From: Methanosarcinales archaeon
GTDB lineage: Archaea; Halobacteriota; Methanosarcinia; Methanosarcinales; Methanocomedenaceae
Direction of reading: 5' to 3'
Assembly: GCA_030614485.1 (NCBI GenBank)
Contig: JAUWTY010000048.1
Span: 1-8,045 of the forward strand
Length of the DNA: 8,045 nt
This document shows positions 1 to 5,194 of this stretch, in pieces; position 1 is the stretch's first letter; the number at the start of each line of letters is the position of its first letter. The notes below the pieces were generated by a model that worked only from the letters and a program-made list of their open reading frames with translations, made no database searches and had not been told where the DNA came from. The translations under genes were made by a program, and so were the position numbers.

Positions 1-2
1 TG

Positions 3-572
3 GGTTTGCTTGTAGTGTATACCGATGAGGAAGGAACTGACATCGAATACTGGCTCAATGAAGGATGTGATATGCTCAATTCGGGGCTGGAGGATGACGG
101 CACATCAACCTACACGACGGCTGACCAGACAATCACTGAGATGATTACTCCCACAATTTCACATAGTCCGATAAAGAAGGCTACATTGTGGACCATTGTC
201 CAGTCAGGTAATTGGGATGCGAATAGGTTATGGATTAATGACATGAACTGGTCAGGGATCTGCGATGGTACACCCTATCCTGATCTGGATATTGATATGC
301 GGGACATTACAGAGCATCTGACGGTTGGAAAGAATACTATAGAGTTTCAGGCGGTTGAAGACTATGCGGTTCCATCCGGTTCATTTCTTGTTGTTGAAAT
401 AGATCCAACTGCTAAGGGGGCATCCACGTCAATCCCTTCTGAACAGTTAGCAGAAGAGGCATCGGCGCCAAAAGGCATCCCTGGATTTGAAGCAGTGCCA
501 GCAATTGCACTGATTTTAATTATCTCTTTACTAACAGTCAGGAAATGTAATAAGGGAAAGAAGAACGACTGA
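3..572 (+). CDS. DUF3344-type surface protein with PGF-CTERM tail (5' end outside window)
   Basis: This is the C-terminal part of an exported archaeal surface protein. The frame is open to the left edge, and its first residues (GLLVVY) match an internal segment (GLLLIY) of the next gene, so the TTG at 6 is not the real start. The two proteins align over the whole of this fragment, sharing an EYW-(L/I)-(N/D)-EG-(C/A)-DM block, an aromatic N/D-rich block near the middle, and a D-x-R-D-(I/V)-T block. The tail has a PGFE motif, a hydrophobic segment of about 17 residues and a basic end (RKCNKGKKND). This is the PGF-CTERM architecture, normally processed by archaeosortase A so that the protein becomes lipid-anchored at the cell surface. 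A low-complexity linker rich in S, E and A precedes the tail. DUF3344 has no known enzymatic role; an envelope or adhesion role is inferred. The family name is from memory of these motifs. Confidence 0.8.
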   Translation, partial: GLLVVYTDEEGTDIEYWLNEGCDMLNSGLEDDGTSTYTTADQTITEMITPTISHSPIKKATLWTIVQSGNWDANRLWINDMNWSGICDGTPYPDLDIDMRDITEHLTVGKNTIEFQAVEDYAVPSGSFLVVEIDPTAKGASTSIPSEQLAEEASAPKGIPGFEAVPAIALILIISLLTVRKCNKGKKND

Positions 573-620
573 TGAACTGATGCTGACAAATCTTAGGTTG
601 TGATTATTATAGAAATAAAA

Positions 621-720
621 TTGCCATTTAAATGCTTTCCACTTTTCGTGTTATTCGTATCTATGATTCTAATAACCCCCATCCTCTTTCGCACAACCGA
701 CTGGTTATGCGGGAGGTACA
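621..720 (+). other. Signal-peptide-coding segment of the second DUF3344 gene, out of frame with its body
   Basis: From the TTG at 621 (or the GTG at 600) one frame encodes a basic start followed by a strongly hydrophobic stretch (FPLFVLFVSMILITP). It then runs on out of frame. The frame of the downstream gene body opens at 676, just after two TAA codons, and reads SSFAQPTGYAGGTLETYQ up to the TTG at 721. Joining the two frames by removing one base at the CCCCC run (676-680) gives a textbook signal peptide: basic n-region, hydrophobic core and a likely S-F-A cleavage site before QPTG. No strong Shine-Dalgarno precedes either start codon. Whether the shift is real, programmed or a sequencing error cannot be decided here. 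Confidence 0.6.
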
Positions 721-1620
721 TTGGAAACATATCAACACGGGACAATAAACGGTGATATTTTCTTTACAATAGGAGACAGCAAATATAGAGGAGAACTGTC
801 CCATGATACCAATTACAGTGTAGTATTTGATACCACTGTACCTGAAGGATCAATGATCAAGGTTGCCAGGCTGTACCTTTACTGGACGTGGAGTTATAAT
901 GGCAGCAATGGAACATATCCGGAAATGAAAGTGCAGTTAGAAAGCAATTCAATAGTACCTGATAAGGAATATACTGATCGAAAAGGATCGGGAAATTACG
1001 ACTACCCCAGTGGAACCTATGCTTATGATGTCACTGATTCCATTACAGCTGACAAAATCCAAGTTACTGTAGAAAATAAAGGCATTGACAGGGTATTTTC
1101 CGTTAATGGTGCTGGCCTGCTTCTAATATACGAACACCCTGACCTGCAACGAATGGAATACTGGATTGATGAAGGCGCCGATATGATCAGGACTGAAGAT
1201 GAAAATACTTCAGAAAAGGCATTCAGCGCCGCATATTTTGAAGGCGTAATTGATACCGCAAATATCAGCAGTGCCCGATTGATCACAGTTGTTCCAAGCG
1301 GTGATAAGGGCAAGAATAATCTTTATTTCAACAGCATGGAATGGGAGGGTGTCTATGAAGGGGCTCCATACGACCAACTTGCCATAGATACCAGAGATGT
1401 GACAGATTATTTGCAGTACGACAATAATTCAGTCAAAATAAAGGACAAAGGCGATTATCTGATCCCGAGTAATGCATTTTTGATTTTGAAATTCGCAGAA
1501 CCATCATCAAATCAGGATTCAGCCAGGGAAAATACACCTGGATTTGAGGCAGTGTTGCTCATTGCATGTTTCCTGGCTGTTGTGAACCTGGTTAGGTATG
1601 CCCGAAAAAGAATGAAGTAA
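721..1620 (+). CDS. DUF3344-type surface protein with PGF-CTERM tail, apparent 5' frameshift
   Basis: This 299-codon frame encodes a paralogue of the preceding gene and includes the N-terminal half that the first copy lacks in this window. Visible blocks are an ETYQHGTINGD start, an aromatic RLYLYWTWSYN strand (about residues 50-60), NGAGLLLIY, EYWIDEGADMI, a D-T-R-D-V-T block, and a PGFE tail followed by a hydrophobic segment and YARKRMK. The tail is a PGF-CTERM signal for archaeosortase processing and surface anchoring. As it stands the frame begins at TTG 721 and has no signal peptide, which makes no sense for a protein with a sorting tail. A signal peptide is encoded just upstream in another frame (see 621-720), so the gene is either frameshifted or mis-sequenced near 676-680. 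The 5' end lies close behind the first paralogue, which suggests a tandem duplication and probably co-transcription. Function beyond surface location is unknown. Confidence 0.8.
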   Translation: METYQHGTINGDIFFTIGDSKYRGELSHDTNYSVVFDTTVPEGSMIKVARLYLYWTWSYNGSNGTYPEMKVQLESNSIVPDKEYTDRKGSGNYDYPSGTYAYDVTDSITADKIQVTVENKGIDRVFSVNGAGLLLIYEHPDLQRMEYWIDEGADMIRTEDENTSEKAFSAAYFEGVIDTANISSARLITVVPSGDKGKNNLYFNSMEWEGVYEGAPYDQLAIDTRDVTDYLQYDNNSVKIKDKGDYLIPSNAFLILKFAEPSSNQDSARENTPGFEAVLLIACFLAVVNLVRYARKRMK

Positions 1621-1712
1621 GTGTGCCCACACCTTATCTTATTGCTCCAAATGAAGCTCCCTACAGCAGAGCTGCGGTGTATAACGATTAAGATCACAAG
1701 CAGCCATGAATG

Positions 1713-2231
1713 TTATTTGACCTTGACAGATATTTTCTTAAGAGGTACCGGAATTAACTTATTCCAGGAAATTACAGAATCCTTTTCAATTTTAACCTTA
1801 TCAACAGTTGCATCCGGGCGCATTCCGTCTACTTCATAAACGTAAAATCCTTCTTTGCCGTCAATTGATGCAACAAATTCTTTATCATCGACCTTCCTGA
1901 CCTCTATGCCCGATACTTTTTTCAATGCATCCAGCATACTCGCCCCTTTCGGAAGTTCAATCTCATAAGAATCAGACAGCAGATCAAACACGCGATGTAT
2001 ATTTTTGATATTACTCCTTAAGACATGCGTATTCCCAAAGTTTGTTATTTCAATCAAACCTTCTCGCTCCAGAATCTTAACATGCCTTGCCACAACAGGA
2101 GTTGAAAGATTGAGCTCCCTCGCAAGCCCTGAAATGTGCATTTCTTTTTTATCCAGTGTTTTTAGCATTTTTACTCGGGTCTTGCTGCTCAACGCTTTGA
2201 ATAAATCATTGCTCATGTGGGTAACAATCAT
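1713..2231 (-). CDS. ArsR-type winged-helix transcriptional regulator with C-terminal ligand-type domain
   Basis: The first 75 or so of 172 residues form an ArsR-like winged helix: LFKALSSKTRVKMLKTL, then a helix-turn-helix (ISGLARELNLSTPVVARHV, about residues 33-51) and a wing region. The C-terminal 80 residues are a separate domain with the pattern DGKEGFYVYEVDG, resembling the DUF4430 fold seen in cobalamin-binding-like modules; that match is tentative. There are no cysteines, so this is not a classical thiol-metal sensor. Two ATGs are possible, 2231 and 2216. The second gives the more usual MSNDLFKALSS start, while the first fits a nearly leaderless transcript from the TATA-like box at 2257-2265. 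It probably binds DNA as a dimer. Its targets are unknown, but the tandem GGTGTATA words upstream suggest autoregulation. It is convergent with the DUF3344 pair. Confidence 0.8.
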   Translation of the reverse strand: MIVTHMSNDLFKALSSKTRVKMLKTLDKKEMHISGLARELNLSTPVVARHVKILEREGLIEITNFGNTHVLRSNIKNIHRVFDLLSDSYEIELPKGASMLDALKKVSGIEVRKVDDKEFVASIDGKEGFYVYEVDGMRPDATVDKVKIEKDSVISWNKLIPVPLKKISVKVK

Positions 2232-2256
2232 TGCTTAAAATGTAAATACTTATCGT

Positions 2257-2265
2257 CTTATATGC
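2257..2265 (-). promoter_or_regulatory. Candidate TATA box of the ArsR-type gene
   Basis: On the minus strand the sequence reads GCATATAAG about 26-34 bases before the ATG at 2231. An archaeal TATA box at this distance would place the transcription start within a few bases of that ATG, giving a leaderless or nearly leaderless mRNA. This fits the absence of a Shine-Dalgarno. The flanking BRE is not convincing. Confidence 0.4.
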
Positions 2266-2290
2266 TAAGCGAGGCCAAAAGTGTGGGCTA

Positions 2291-2310
2291 TATACACCTT
2301 GTTATACACC
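2291..2310 (-). repeat. Tandem direct repeat GGTGTATA x2, possible operator
   Basis: Two identical 8-mers (TATACACC on the plus strand, GGTGTATA on the minus) lie at 2291-2298 and 2303-2310 with a 4-base spacer, so their period is 12. They sit about 25-45 bases upstream of the candidate TATA box of the ArsR-type gene. This is a reasonable place for an activator or autoregulatory site, but the words overlap the decayed end of the DsrE-like remnant and could be chance. Confidence 0.3.
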
Positions 2311-2343
2311 AGCGAATAAAATGAGTATGTTTCGATTGTACGT

Positions 2344-2506
2344 TTAAAATGTAACAATTCTGTCACTGTCCAGAGACTCGCACTCTATACTTTTGCCGAA
2401 CAAGAACACCTATATTTCCTCATCCTCTTTCAATACTAATGAAAAACCGAAATGAGCTGCAAACTGTTTCCGGATCGTTTGAATAAACTACGATTCCAAT
2501 TTTCAT
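2344..2506 (-). pseudogene. Decayed DsrE/DsrF-like gene remnant
   Basis: The minus strand opens with ATG at 2506 and reads MKIGIVVYSNDPETV then CSSFRF, a characteristic N-terminus of small DsrE-family proteins of archaea. The original frame stops at 2420-2422. In a shifted frame the homology continues as FSLVLKEDEEI, meets a TAG at 2410-2412, and goes on as VFLFGKSIECESLDSD, which matches the usual second strand and helix of the family. A further shift may extend traces to about 2310 (IETYSFYS). Intact members are about 110-120 residues and act in sulfur transfer or as small redox-associated proteins. The cysteine-containing C-terminal part (CGTC-like) is absent. The start lies 2 bases after the methyltransferase stop, so the two were once probably one operon. 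Several independent lesions argue for true decay. Confidence 0.65.
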
Positions 2507-2508
2507 GT

Positions 2509-3144
2509 TTATACCTTCTTCTGTGCGGAAATTACAATAAAACCTCCCTCACCATAACCTTTTTTAACAGGTTCAATAGCAGTAATTTCTTTGGGATTTT
2601 TAAAGATTGTCTGACAGGTTTTGATATGTTCAAACTCCAGTTTTATTAGCCAATCCAGAACTTGCCTGATAGAATAAAAGTTGGCATGCCTGTAAAATTT
2701 ACTTTCTTTCTTCTTTGACTCATACAGTTTGCCAAGAAAACTTTCCTTGTTAATCATACCTATAATGATATATCCTCCTGGCTTAAGGACCCTTTTTGCT
2801 TCCCTGAGTGCCTGTATAGGGTCTTGCACAAAACATATTGTTACAACTATCAATACAAAATCAAAAGAAAAATCATCAAAGGGAAGTTTTTCCGCCTCTG
2901 CTTTATAAACTTCTATCCCACGTTTTTGTGCTATATCTGCCATTGCTTTTGCTGGCTCCACTCCAACCCTGATGCCAAAAGGAACTGCAAATCTCCCTGT
3001 ACCCACTCCAACCTCTAAACCTTTACTATTTTTTGGAATAAACATCTTTAAAGCCCTTACTTCTGACTCATAGGCAAATCTGTTTACTTCAAACCACTCG
3101 TCATATTCCGGAGCATACTTCTCAAAGATTTCAATGCAATTCAT
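2509..3144 (-). CDS. Class I SAM-dependent methyltransferase (Methyltransf_11 type)
   Basis: This is a 211-residue Rossmann-fold methyltransferase. Motif I is GLEVGVGTGRFA (residues 42-53), which binds SAM. The acidic residue after strand 2 is in GVEPAKAM (about 61-68). LPFDDFSFDFVLIV and the following TICFVQDP form motifs II/III, and RVLKPGGYIIIG is the typical post-motif strand and turn. The N-terminus (EIFEKYAPEYDEWF) matches the YD-x-WF pattern common in small-molecule methyltransferases such as UbiE/ArsM-like proteins. The substrate cannot be read from sequence. The ATG at 3144 follows an AAAGGTAG Shine-Dalgarno about 7 bases upstream. It lies downstream of trmO on the same strand with a gap of about 145 bases, and immediately precedes the decayed DsrE-like gene. 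Confidence 0.88.
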   Translation of the reverse strand: MNCIEIFEKYAPEYDEWFEVNRFAYESEVRALKMFIPKNSKGLEVGVGTGRFAVPFGIRVGVEPAKAMADIAQKRGIEVYKAEAEKLPFDDFSFDFVLIVVTICFVQDPIQALREAKRVLKPGGYIIIGMINKESFLGKLYESKKKESKFYRHANFYSIRQVLDWLIKLEFEHIKTCQTIFKNPKEITAIEPVKKGYGEGGFIVISAQKKV

Positions 3145-3210
3145 AATTGTCTACCTTTATTGAGCACAACCGAAAAGTTACAAAACAGTTCAAGTGTAGT
3201 GTATCTGAAA

Positions 3211-3250
3211 TCCCGACCAAAGGGAGGGACTTGGGCGGCTGGCCGAAGGC
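3211..3250 (-). other. GC-rich 40-bp island in AT-rich spacer
   Basis: This 40-bp stretch is about 70% G+C inside a spacer that is otherwise AT-rich. It contains TCCC and GGGA separated by 7 bases, and a GGCTGGCC / GGCCGAAGGC region, so short hairpins are possible. It lies between the trmO stop and the methyltransferase start. No gene or known RNA is recognised. It may be the end of a decayed mobile element or a structured leader; neither is supported further. Confidence 0.25.
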
Positions 3251-3289
3251 ACTAAGCTAACTATACTATGTTATCAAAAGCGGCACAAA

Positions 3290-3775
3290 TCATTCCATGA
3301 ATCTCCCATCATCTTTTGATGTTGAAAGTTTATGTACGTTTTTCTCAAGCCATCCTATTTTTGTAACTTCCCGTATATCAAACTCTGGTACATATGGTTT
3401 GATATCCAAAAGAGGAGTCCCATTTATAATGTCAATATCCTGAATATGGAGTATATTTTCTTCAATCCTGACTAGACGCACTATGGAAATGCCAATTGAA
3501 TTGGGTCTACCTGGACCTCGAATGGCAAATACTCCGCGTGCTTCGTTGTCCATGAACGGTTTTACTTTCAAGGGTACTTCCTTGGATAAATGAAAGTGGT
3601 ATATCAAAATAATGTGAGAAAAACCTTCAACATCCTTTAAGCCTTCAGCATATTCCGGGAACACCTCAACTGTTCCATCGATGTCCTTAGCACTTGCGGA
3701 TTGTATAGGTGTTCCTTTAGGTTCTATGAATGGAGAGTGAATAATCCCGATTGGTTTGTACTTTATCTCGTGCAT
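3290..3775 (-). CDS. trmO: tRNA (N6-threonylcarbamoyladenosine37-N6)-methyltransferase TrmO
   Basis: This is a 161-residue member of the TrmO/TsaA (YaeB, VirR) family. These proteins use SAM to methylate N6 of t6A at position 37 of threonine tRNAs, tuning decoding in the cytoplasm. Conserved blocks are in order: KPIGIIHSPF (7-16), DGTVEVFPEYAEGL (33-46), GFSHIILIYHFH (51-62), RGVFAIRGPGRPNSIGIS (80-97) and NGTPLLDIKPYVPEFD (118-133). The central block is usually ATRSPxRPNPIGLS, so the Ser-to-Gly and Pro-to-Ser changes are mild variants. The length is that of a single-domain archaeal TrmO. The ATG at 3775 has a GAAGGA Shine-Dalgarno about 9 bases upstream. The start overlaps the end of an upstream open fragment by about 13 bases, suggesting former translational coupling. 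Confidence 0.9.
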   Translation of the reverse strand: MHEIKYKPIGIIHSPFIEPKGTPIQSASAKDIDGTVEVFPEYAEGLKDVEGFSHIILIYHFHLSKEVPLKVKPFMDNEARGVFAIRGPGRPNSIGISIVRLVRIEENILHIQDIDIINGTPLLDIKPYVPEFDIREVTKIGWLEKNVHKLSTSKDDGRFME

Positions 3776-3822
3776 AATTTCATTCCTTCATACGTACAAT
3801 TTCCGACAACCCTAATATGTCC

Positions 3823-3841
3823 GAACTTGAGTTCATATACT
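3823..3841 (-). promoter_or_regulatory. Candidate trmO promoter with inverted repeat GAACT-TG-AGTTC
   Basis: On the minus strand a TATA-like GTATATGAAC (3832-3841) overlaps the inverted repeat GAACT-TG-AGTTC (3823-3834). The expected start would be near 3810, leaving a leader of about 35 bases that includes the Shine-Dalgarno of trmO. The inverted repeat overlapping a TATA box would be a natural repressor site. The evidence is position and sequence only. Confidence 0.3.
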
Positions 3842-3883
3842 CTTATTCTTACAATACCTTTGCCACATCTGTTGTTAAAATAA

Positions 3884-3907
3884 TATAGTTTTTGTGATAT
3901 AACTATA
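3884..3907. repeat. Inverted repeat TATAGTT-N10-AACTATA
   Basis: Perfect 7-bp arms (3884-3890 and 3901-3907) are separated by 10 bases. They lie inside the truncated minus-strand fragment and some 60 bases from the transposase remnant. This could be a protein-binding dyad or a chance AT-rich repeat. Confidence 0.25.
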
Positions 3908-3969
3908 CATCCAACTTCATCAAAATCTACCGATTCATCATATATTAACCAAATAATTGCTAGGATATA

Positions 3970-4237
3970 ACAACATTTAATCGTCTTAAAACAATCGTGG
4001 CTGCCATGTAATCCATGATCGGCAGAGTGACCATGCTAAGGATATCACGTTGGGCTGATGAAGGTGGTAGCTATCGTACAGTTCAACGATTTTTCAATAC
4101 ACCAATTGCATGGGCAAACGTTCATTGGTGTCTGATCCGTCATTGTTTTTTATGGCGATGACACATTCCTTATAGCTGGTGACGAAACAATCGTAACAAA
4201 AGCCGGAGACACGACATATGGACTCAATCGATTTTTT
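3970..4237 (+). pseudogene. Transposase remnant (DDE type, IS4/IS701-like), N-terminal part only
   Basis: The plus strand encodes FNRLKTIVAAM, an in-frame TAA at 4009-4011, then SMIGRVTMLRISRWAD and EGGSYRTVQRFFNT, matching the N-terminal region of a common DDE transposase family (typically GRVTMLGISRWAG then GGSYRTVQRFF). That frame stops after CFLWR near 4160. In another frame the homology resumes as DDTFLIAGDETIVTKAGDT and TYGLNRFF, which holds the first catalytic Asp in the AGDE motif. After GLNRFF the match is lost, so the remaining catalytic residues are missing. One stop, one frameshift and a 3' truncation show that it is dead. The IS family is assigned from memory of the motifs. No clear terminal inverted repeats or target duplication were found. 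Confidence 0.75.
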
Positions 4238-4267
4238 GTGCCCCAAATCTATGCTACTACCCAACAA

Positions 4268-4354
4268 TTTTTGACATAATTAACTGGATTGACAGAATTG
4301 GCAGGATACGAGGCAACATTCCAATCCTGTTCATCATGTAAATCCTGTCAAAAA
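4268..4354. repeat. 87-bp imperfect palindrome built from GGATT/ACAGGATT words
   Basis: Left arm 4268-4307 and right arm 4315-4354 are inverted repeats of 40 bases with roughly three quarters of positions matching, a 7-base loop (4308-4314), and identical 9-base ends (TTTTTGACA on each strand). Within the arms, words like TGACAGGATT and ACAGGATT recur at 10-18-base intervals, so the palindrome seems to be assembled from degenerate short repeats. Strings of this kind (ATCCTGT/ACAGGAT) occur in intergenic DNA of many bacteria and archaea, as far as I recall. It follows the transposase remnant directly. It could be a non-autonomous element, a large RNA hairpin or a protein-binding site. Confidence 0.6.
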
Positions 4355-4424
4355 GTCAAACGGTGACAAGTACTTGATTGTGCATGATGTTGCCGATATA
4401 GATTTAGATTATCTCTGGAAATAA
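4353..4424 (+). other. Possible C-terminal coding fragment of unknown origin
   Basis: The plus-strand frame encodes SNGDKYLIVHDVADIDLDYLWK in two continuous pieces (SNGDKYLIVHD and VADIDLDYLWK) ending in TAA at 4422-4424. The composition looks like a protein C-terminus, but no start codon or upstream domain accompanies it. It follows the palindrome directly and may be leftover coding sequence from a deleted gene. It is too short to identify. Confidence 0.2.
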
Positions 4425-4498
4425 CATTTTCATGGTCATTGCTTGTCATCGTGGATCATGAATACTTATAGGCTATAACTGGATTTTGATATTTTGTC

Positions 4499-4533
4499 GC
4501 CTGAATTAAAGAACCCATAAAATCAGGCTCTTT
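4499..4533 (-). terminator. Candidate hairpins downstream of the DNA glycosylase gene
   Basis: Two overlapping inverted repeats lie 60-100 bases beyond the stop of the minus-strand glycosylase gene. One is AAAGAACC (4508-4515) with GGCTCTTT (4526-4533), one mismatch. The other is GCCTGA (4499-4504) with TCAGGC (4523-4528), perfect. They cannot both form. No strong T-tract follows, so a terminator role is weakly supported. Confidence 0.25.
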
Positions 4534-4596
4534 GTTACTTATTTTAAAATGCTTAGCCACTTATATTTGAAATGTAAACAAAGGGTATAGAGAAGG

Positions 4597-4944
4597 TTAT
4601 ACATCTCCCTGCACCCCCACATCACAATCACATCCCTTCTCCCGCAGTATCTTGACCTGCTCCAAAACCGTAACAACAAATTCACTCTGAACAGCCTCCC
4701 CTGTAGCCAGTCCAGGGTCAAGAGGCGTATGGTGTTTGTATCCCCTCCCCTTCATCTCGTTTACGAGATTCTCATGCCTGAGATACAGTGCCTTCAACCT
4801 GCCTCTCCATCTCATTATTTCGGGGTGGTTGGCATATGCTTTCTTGCCGTTGGTGATTATTGACCATACAGCGTGCAGTTCCCTGTGCTCGCCAAGCAGG
4901 TGGTTGCGGCACAGTTTTTCAGGAGATATGTCCCATATTCTCAT
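4597..4944 (-). CDS. Pyrimidine dimer DNA glycosylase, T4 endonuclease V (DenV) family
   Basis: This 115-residue protein resembles T4 endonuclease V, which cuts the glycosyl bond of UV-induced cyclobutane pyrimidine dimers and then nicks the backbone. The N-terminus MRIWDISPEKLCRNHLLGEH then REL aligns with the phage enzyme (TRIN..LADQHLMAEYREL). It keeps His15, Arg21 and Glu22, the equivalents of T4 His16, Arg22 and catalytic Glu23. A second match is LYLRHENLVNEMKGRGY (about 53-69), like the phage LRKRQIELIAECLKRGF. The phage WYKYYG tail is absent; the C-terminus ends in a short Cys/Asp-rich stretch. The start at 4944 is favoured because the alignment begins exactly at MRI and a GGAT lies about 10 bases upstream. 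It is a single gene, probably for UV or base-damage repair. Confidence 0.75.
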   Translation of the reverse strand: MRIWDISPEKLCRNHLLGEHRELHAVWSIITNGKKAYANHPEIMRWRGRLKALYLRHENLVNEMKGRGYKHHTPLDPGLATGEAVQSEFVVTVLEQVKILREKGCDCDVGVQGDV

Positions 4945-4988
4945 AACGATTACATCCGTTCGAGTTCTTACTTTAAGTGTAACAAAGA

Positions 4989-4998
4989 TTAAATTATT
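4989..4998 (-). promoter_or_regulatory. Candidate TATA box of the DNA glycosylase gene
   Basis: The minus strand reads GCAAAAGAATAATTTAATC, a purine-rich BRE-like stretch followed by an AT-rich TATA-like core, ending about 45 bases before the ATG at 4944. The predicted start would be near 4968, leaving a leader of about 25 bases. Confidence 0.3.
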
Positions 4999-5070
4999 CT
5001 TTTGCTAACATTAGTTTGTTGGATAATTTCCAAGCTGTACCGTATGACATAGAACCAAACATACAATCAT

Positions 5071-5141
5071 TATATATATATTTAGTCAGCAAAACATTTA
5101 AATATTATGTCGTTTAAATTATTAACTGTTATAATATATAT
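5071..5141 (+). promoter_or_regulatory. AT-rich promoter region of the Cys-cluster protein gene
   Basis: The spacer before 5195 is extremely AT-rich and holds TATA-like boxes at 5071-5083 (TATATATATATTT) and 5131-5141 (ATAATATATAT). The second would start transcription near 5160, leaving a leader of about 30 bases that contains the AAAGGAT Shine-Dalgarno. A third TATA-like string near 5158-5166 is too close to leave room for that ribosome site. Confidence 0.35.
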
Positions 5142-5194
5142 GATAGTTTATTATGTATATTATATACCAACACAAGTAAAAAAGGATTAAAAAA

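Larger units (their letters stand above)
3763..3970 (-). pseudogene. 5'-truncated remnant of an unidentified gene upstream of trmO
   Basis: The minus strand is open for about 69 codons ending in TAA at 3763-3765, overlapping the trmO start. The translation is protein-like: FDEVGCIVISQKLYYF, then NNRCGKGIVRIRVYEL, then KFGHIRVVGNC and TYEGMKL. No ATG, GTG or TTG occurs early enough to start it, and at its upstream edge it meets the transposase remnant. It therefore looks like the C-terminal end of a gene whose front was lost, perhaps at insertion of that element. The protein is not recognised. An open frame of this length could also arise by chance in this AT-rich stretch. Confidence 0.35.

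Noticed and set aside
1023..1313. Minus-strand open frame within the second DUF3344 gene
   Set aside because: It is antisense to conserved DUF3344 motifs, with no ribosome site and Ser-rich shadow-like composition.
1621..1632. GTGTG-CC-CACAC dyad just after the second DUF3344 stop as a terminator
   Set aside because: The 2-base loop is too small for a stable hairpin and no T-tract follows.
1621..1839. Plus-strand open frame after the second DUF3344 gene
   Set aside because: It begins directly after the stop codon and overlaps the end of the convergent ArsR-type gene; its translation shows no domain.
4268..4354. CRISPR array
   Set aside because: The repeats are short, degenerate and arranged as a palindrome, with no regular spacers and no cas genes nearby.
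4312..4394. Inverted GGCAACAT / ATGTTGCC pair (4312-4319, 4387-4394)
   Set aside because: Eight bases over a span this long is compatible with chance, and it is not symmetric with the 87-bp palindrome.
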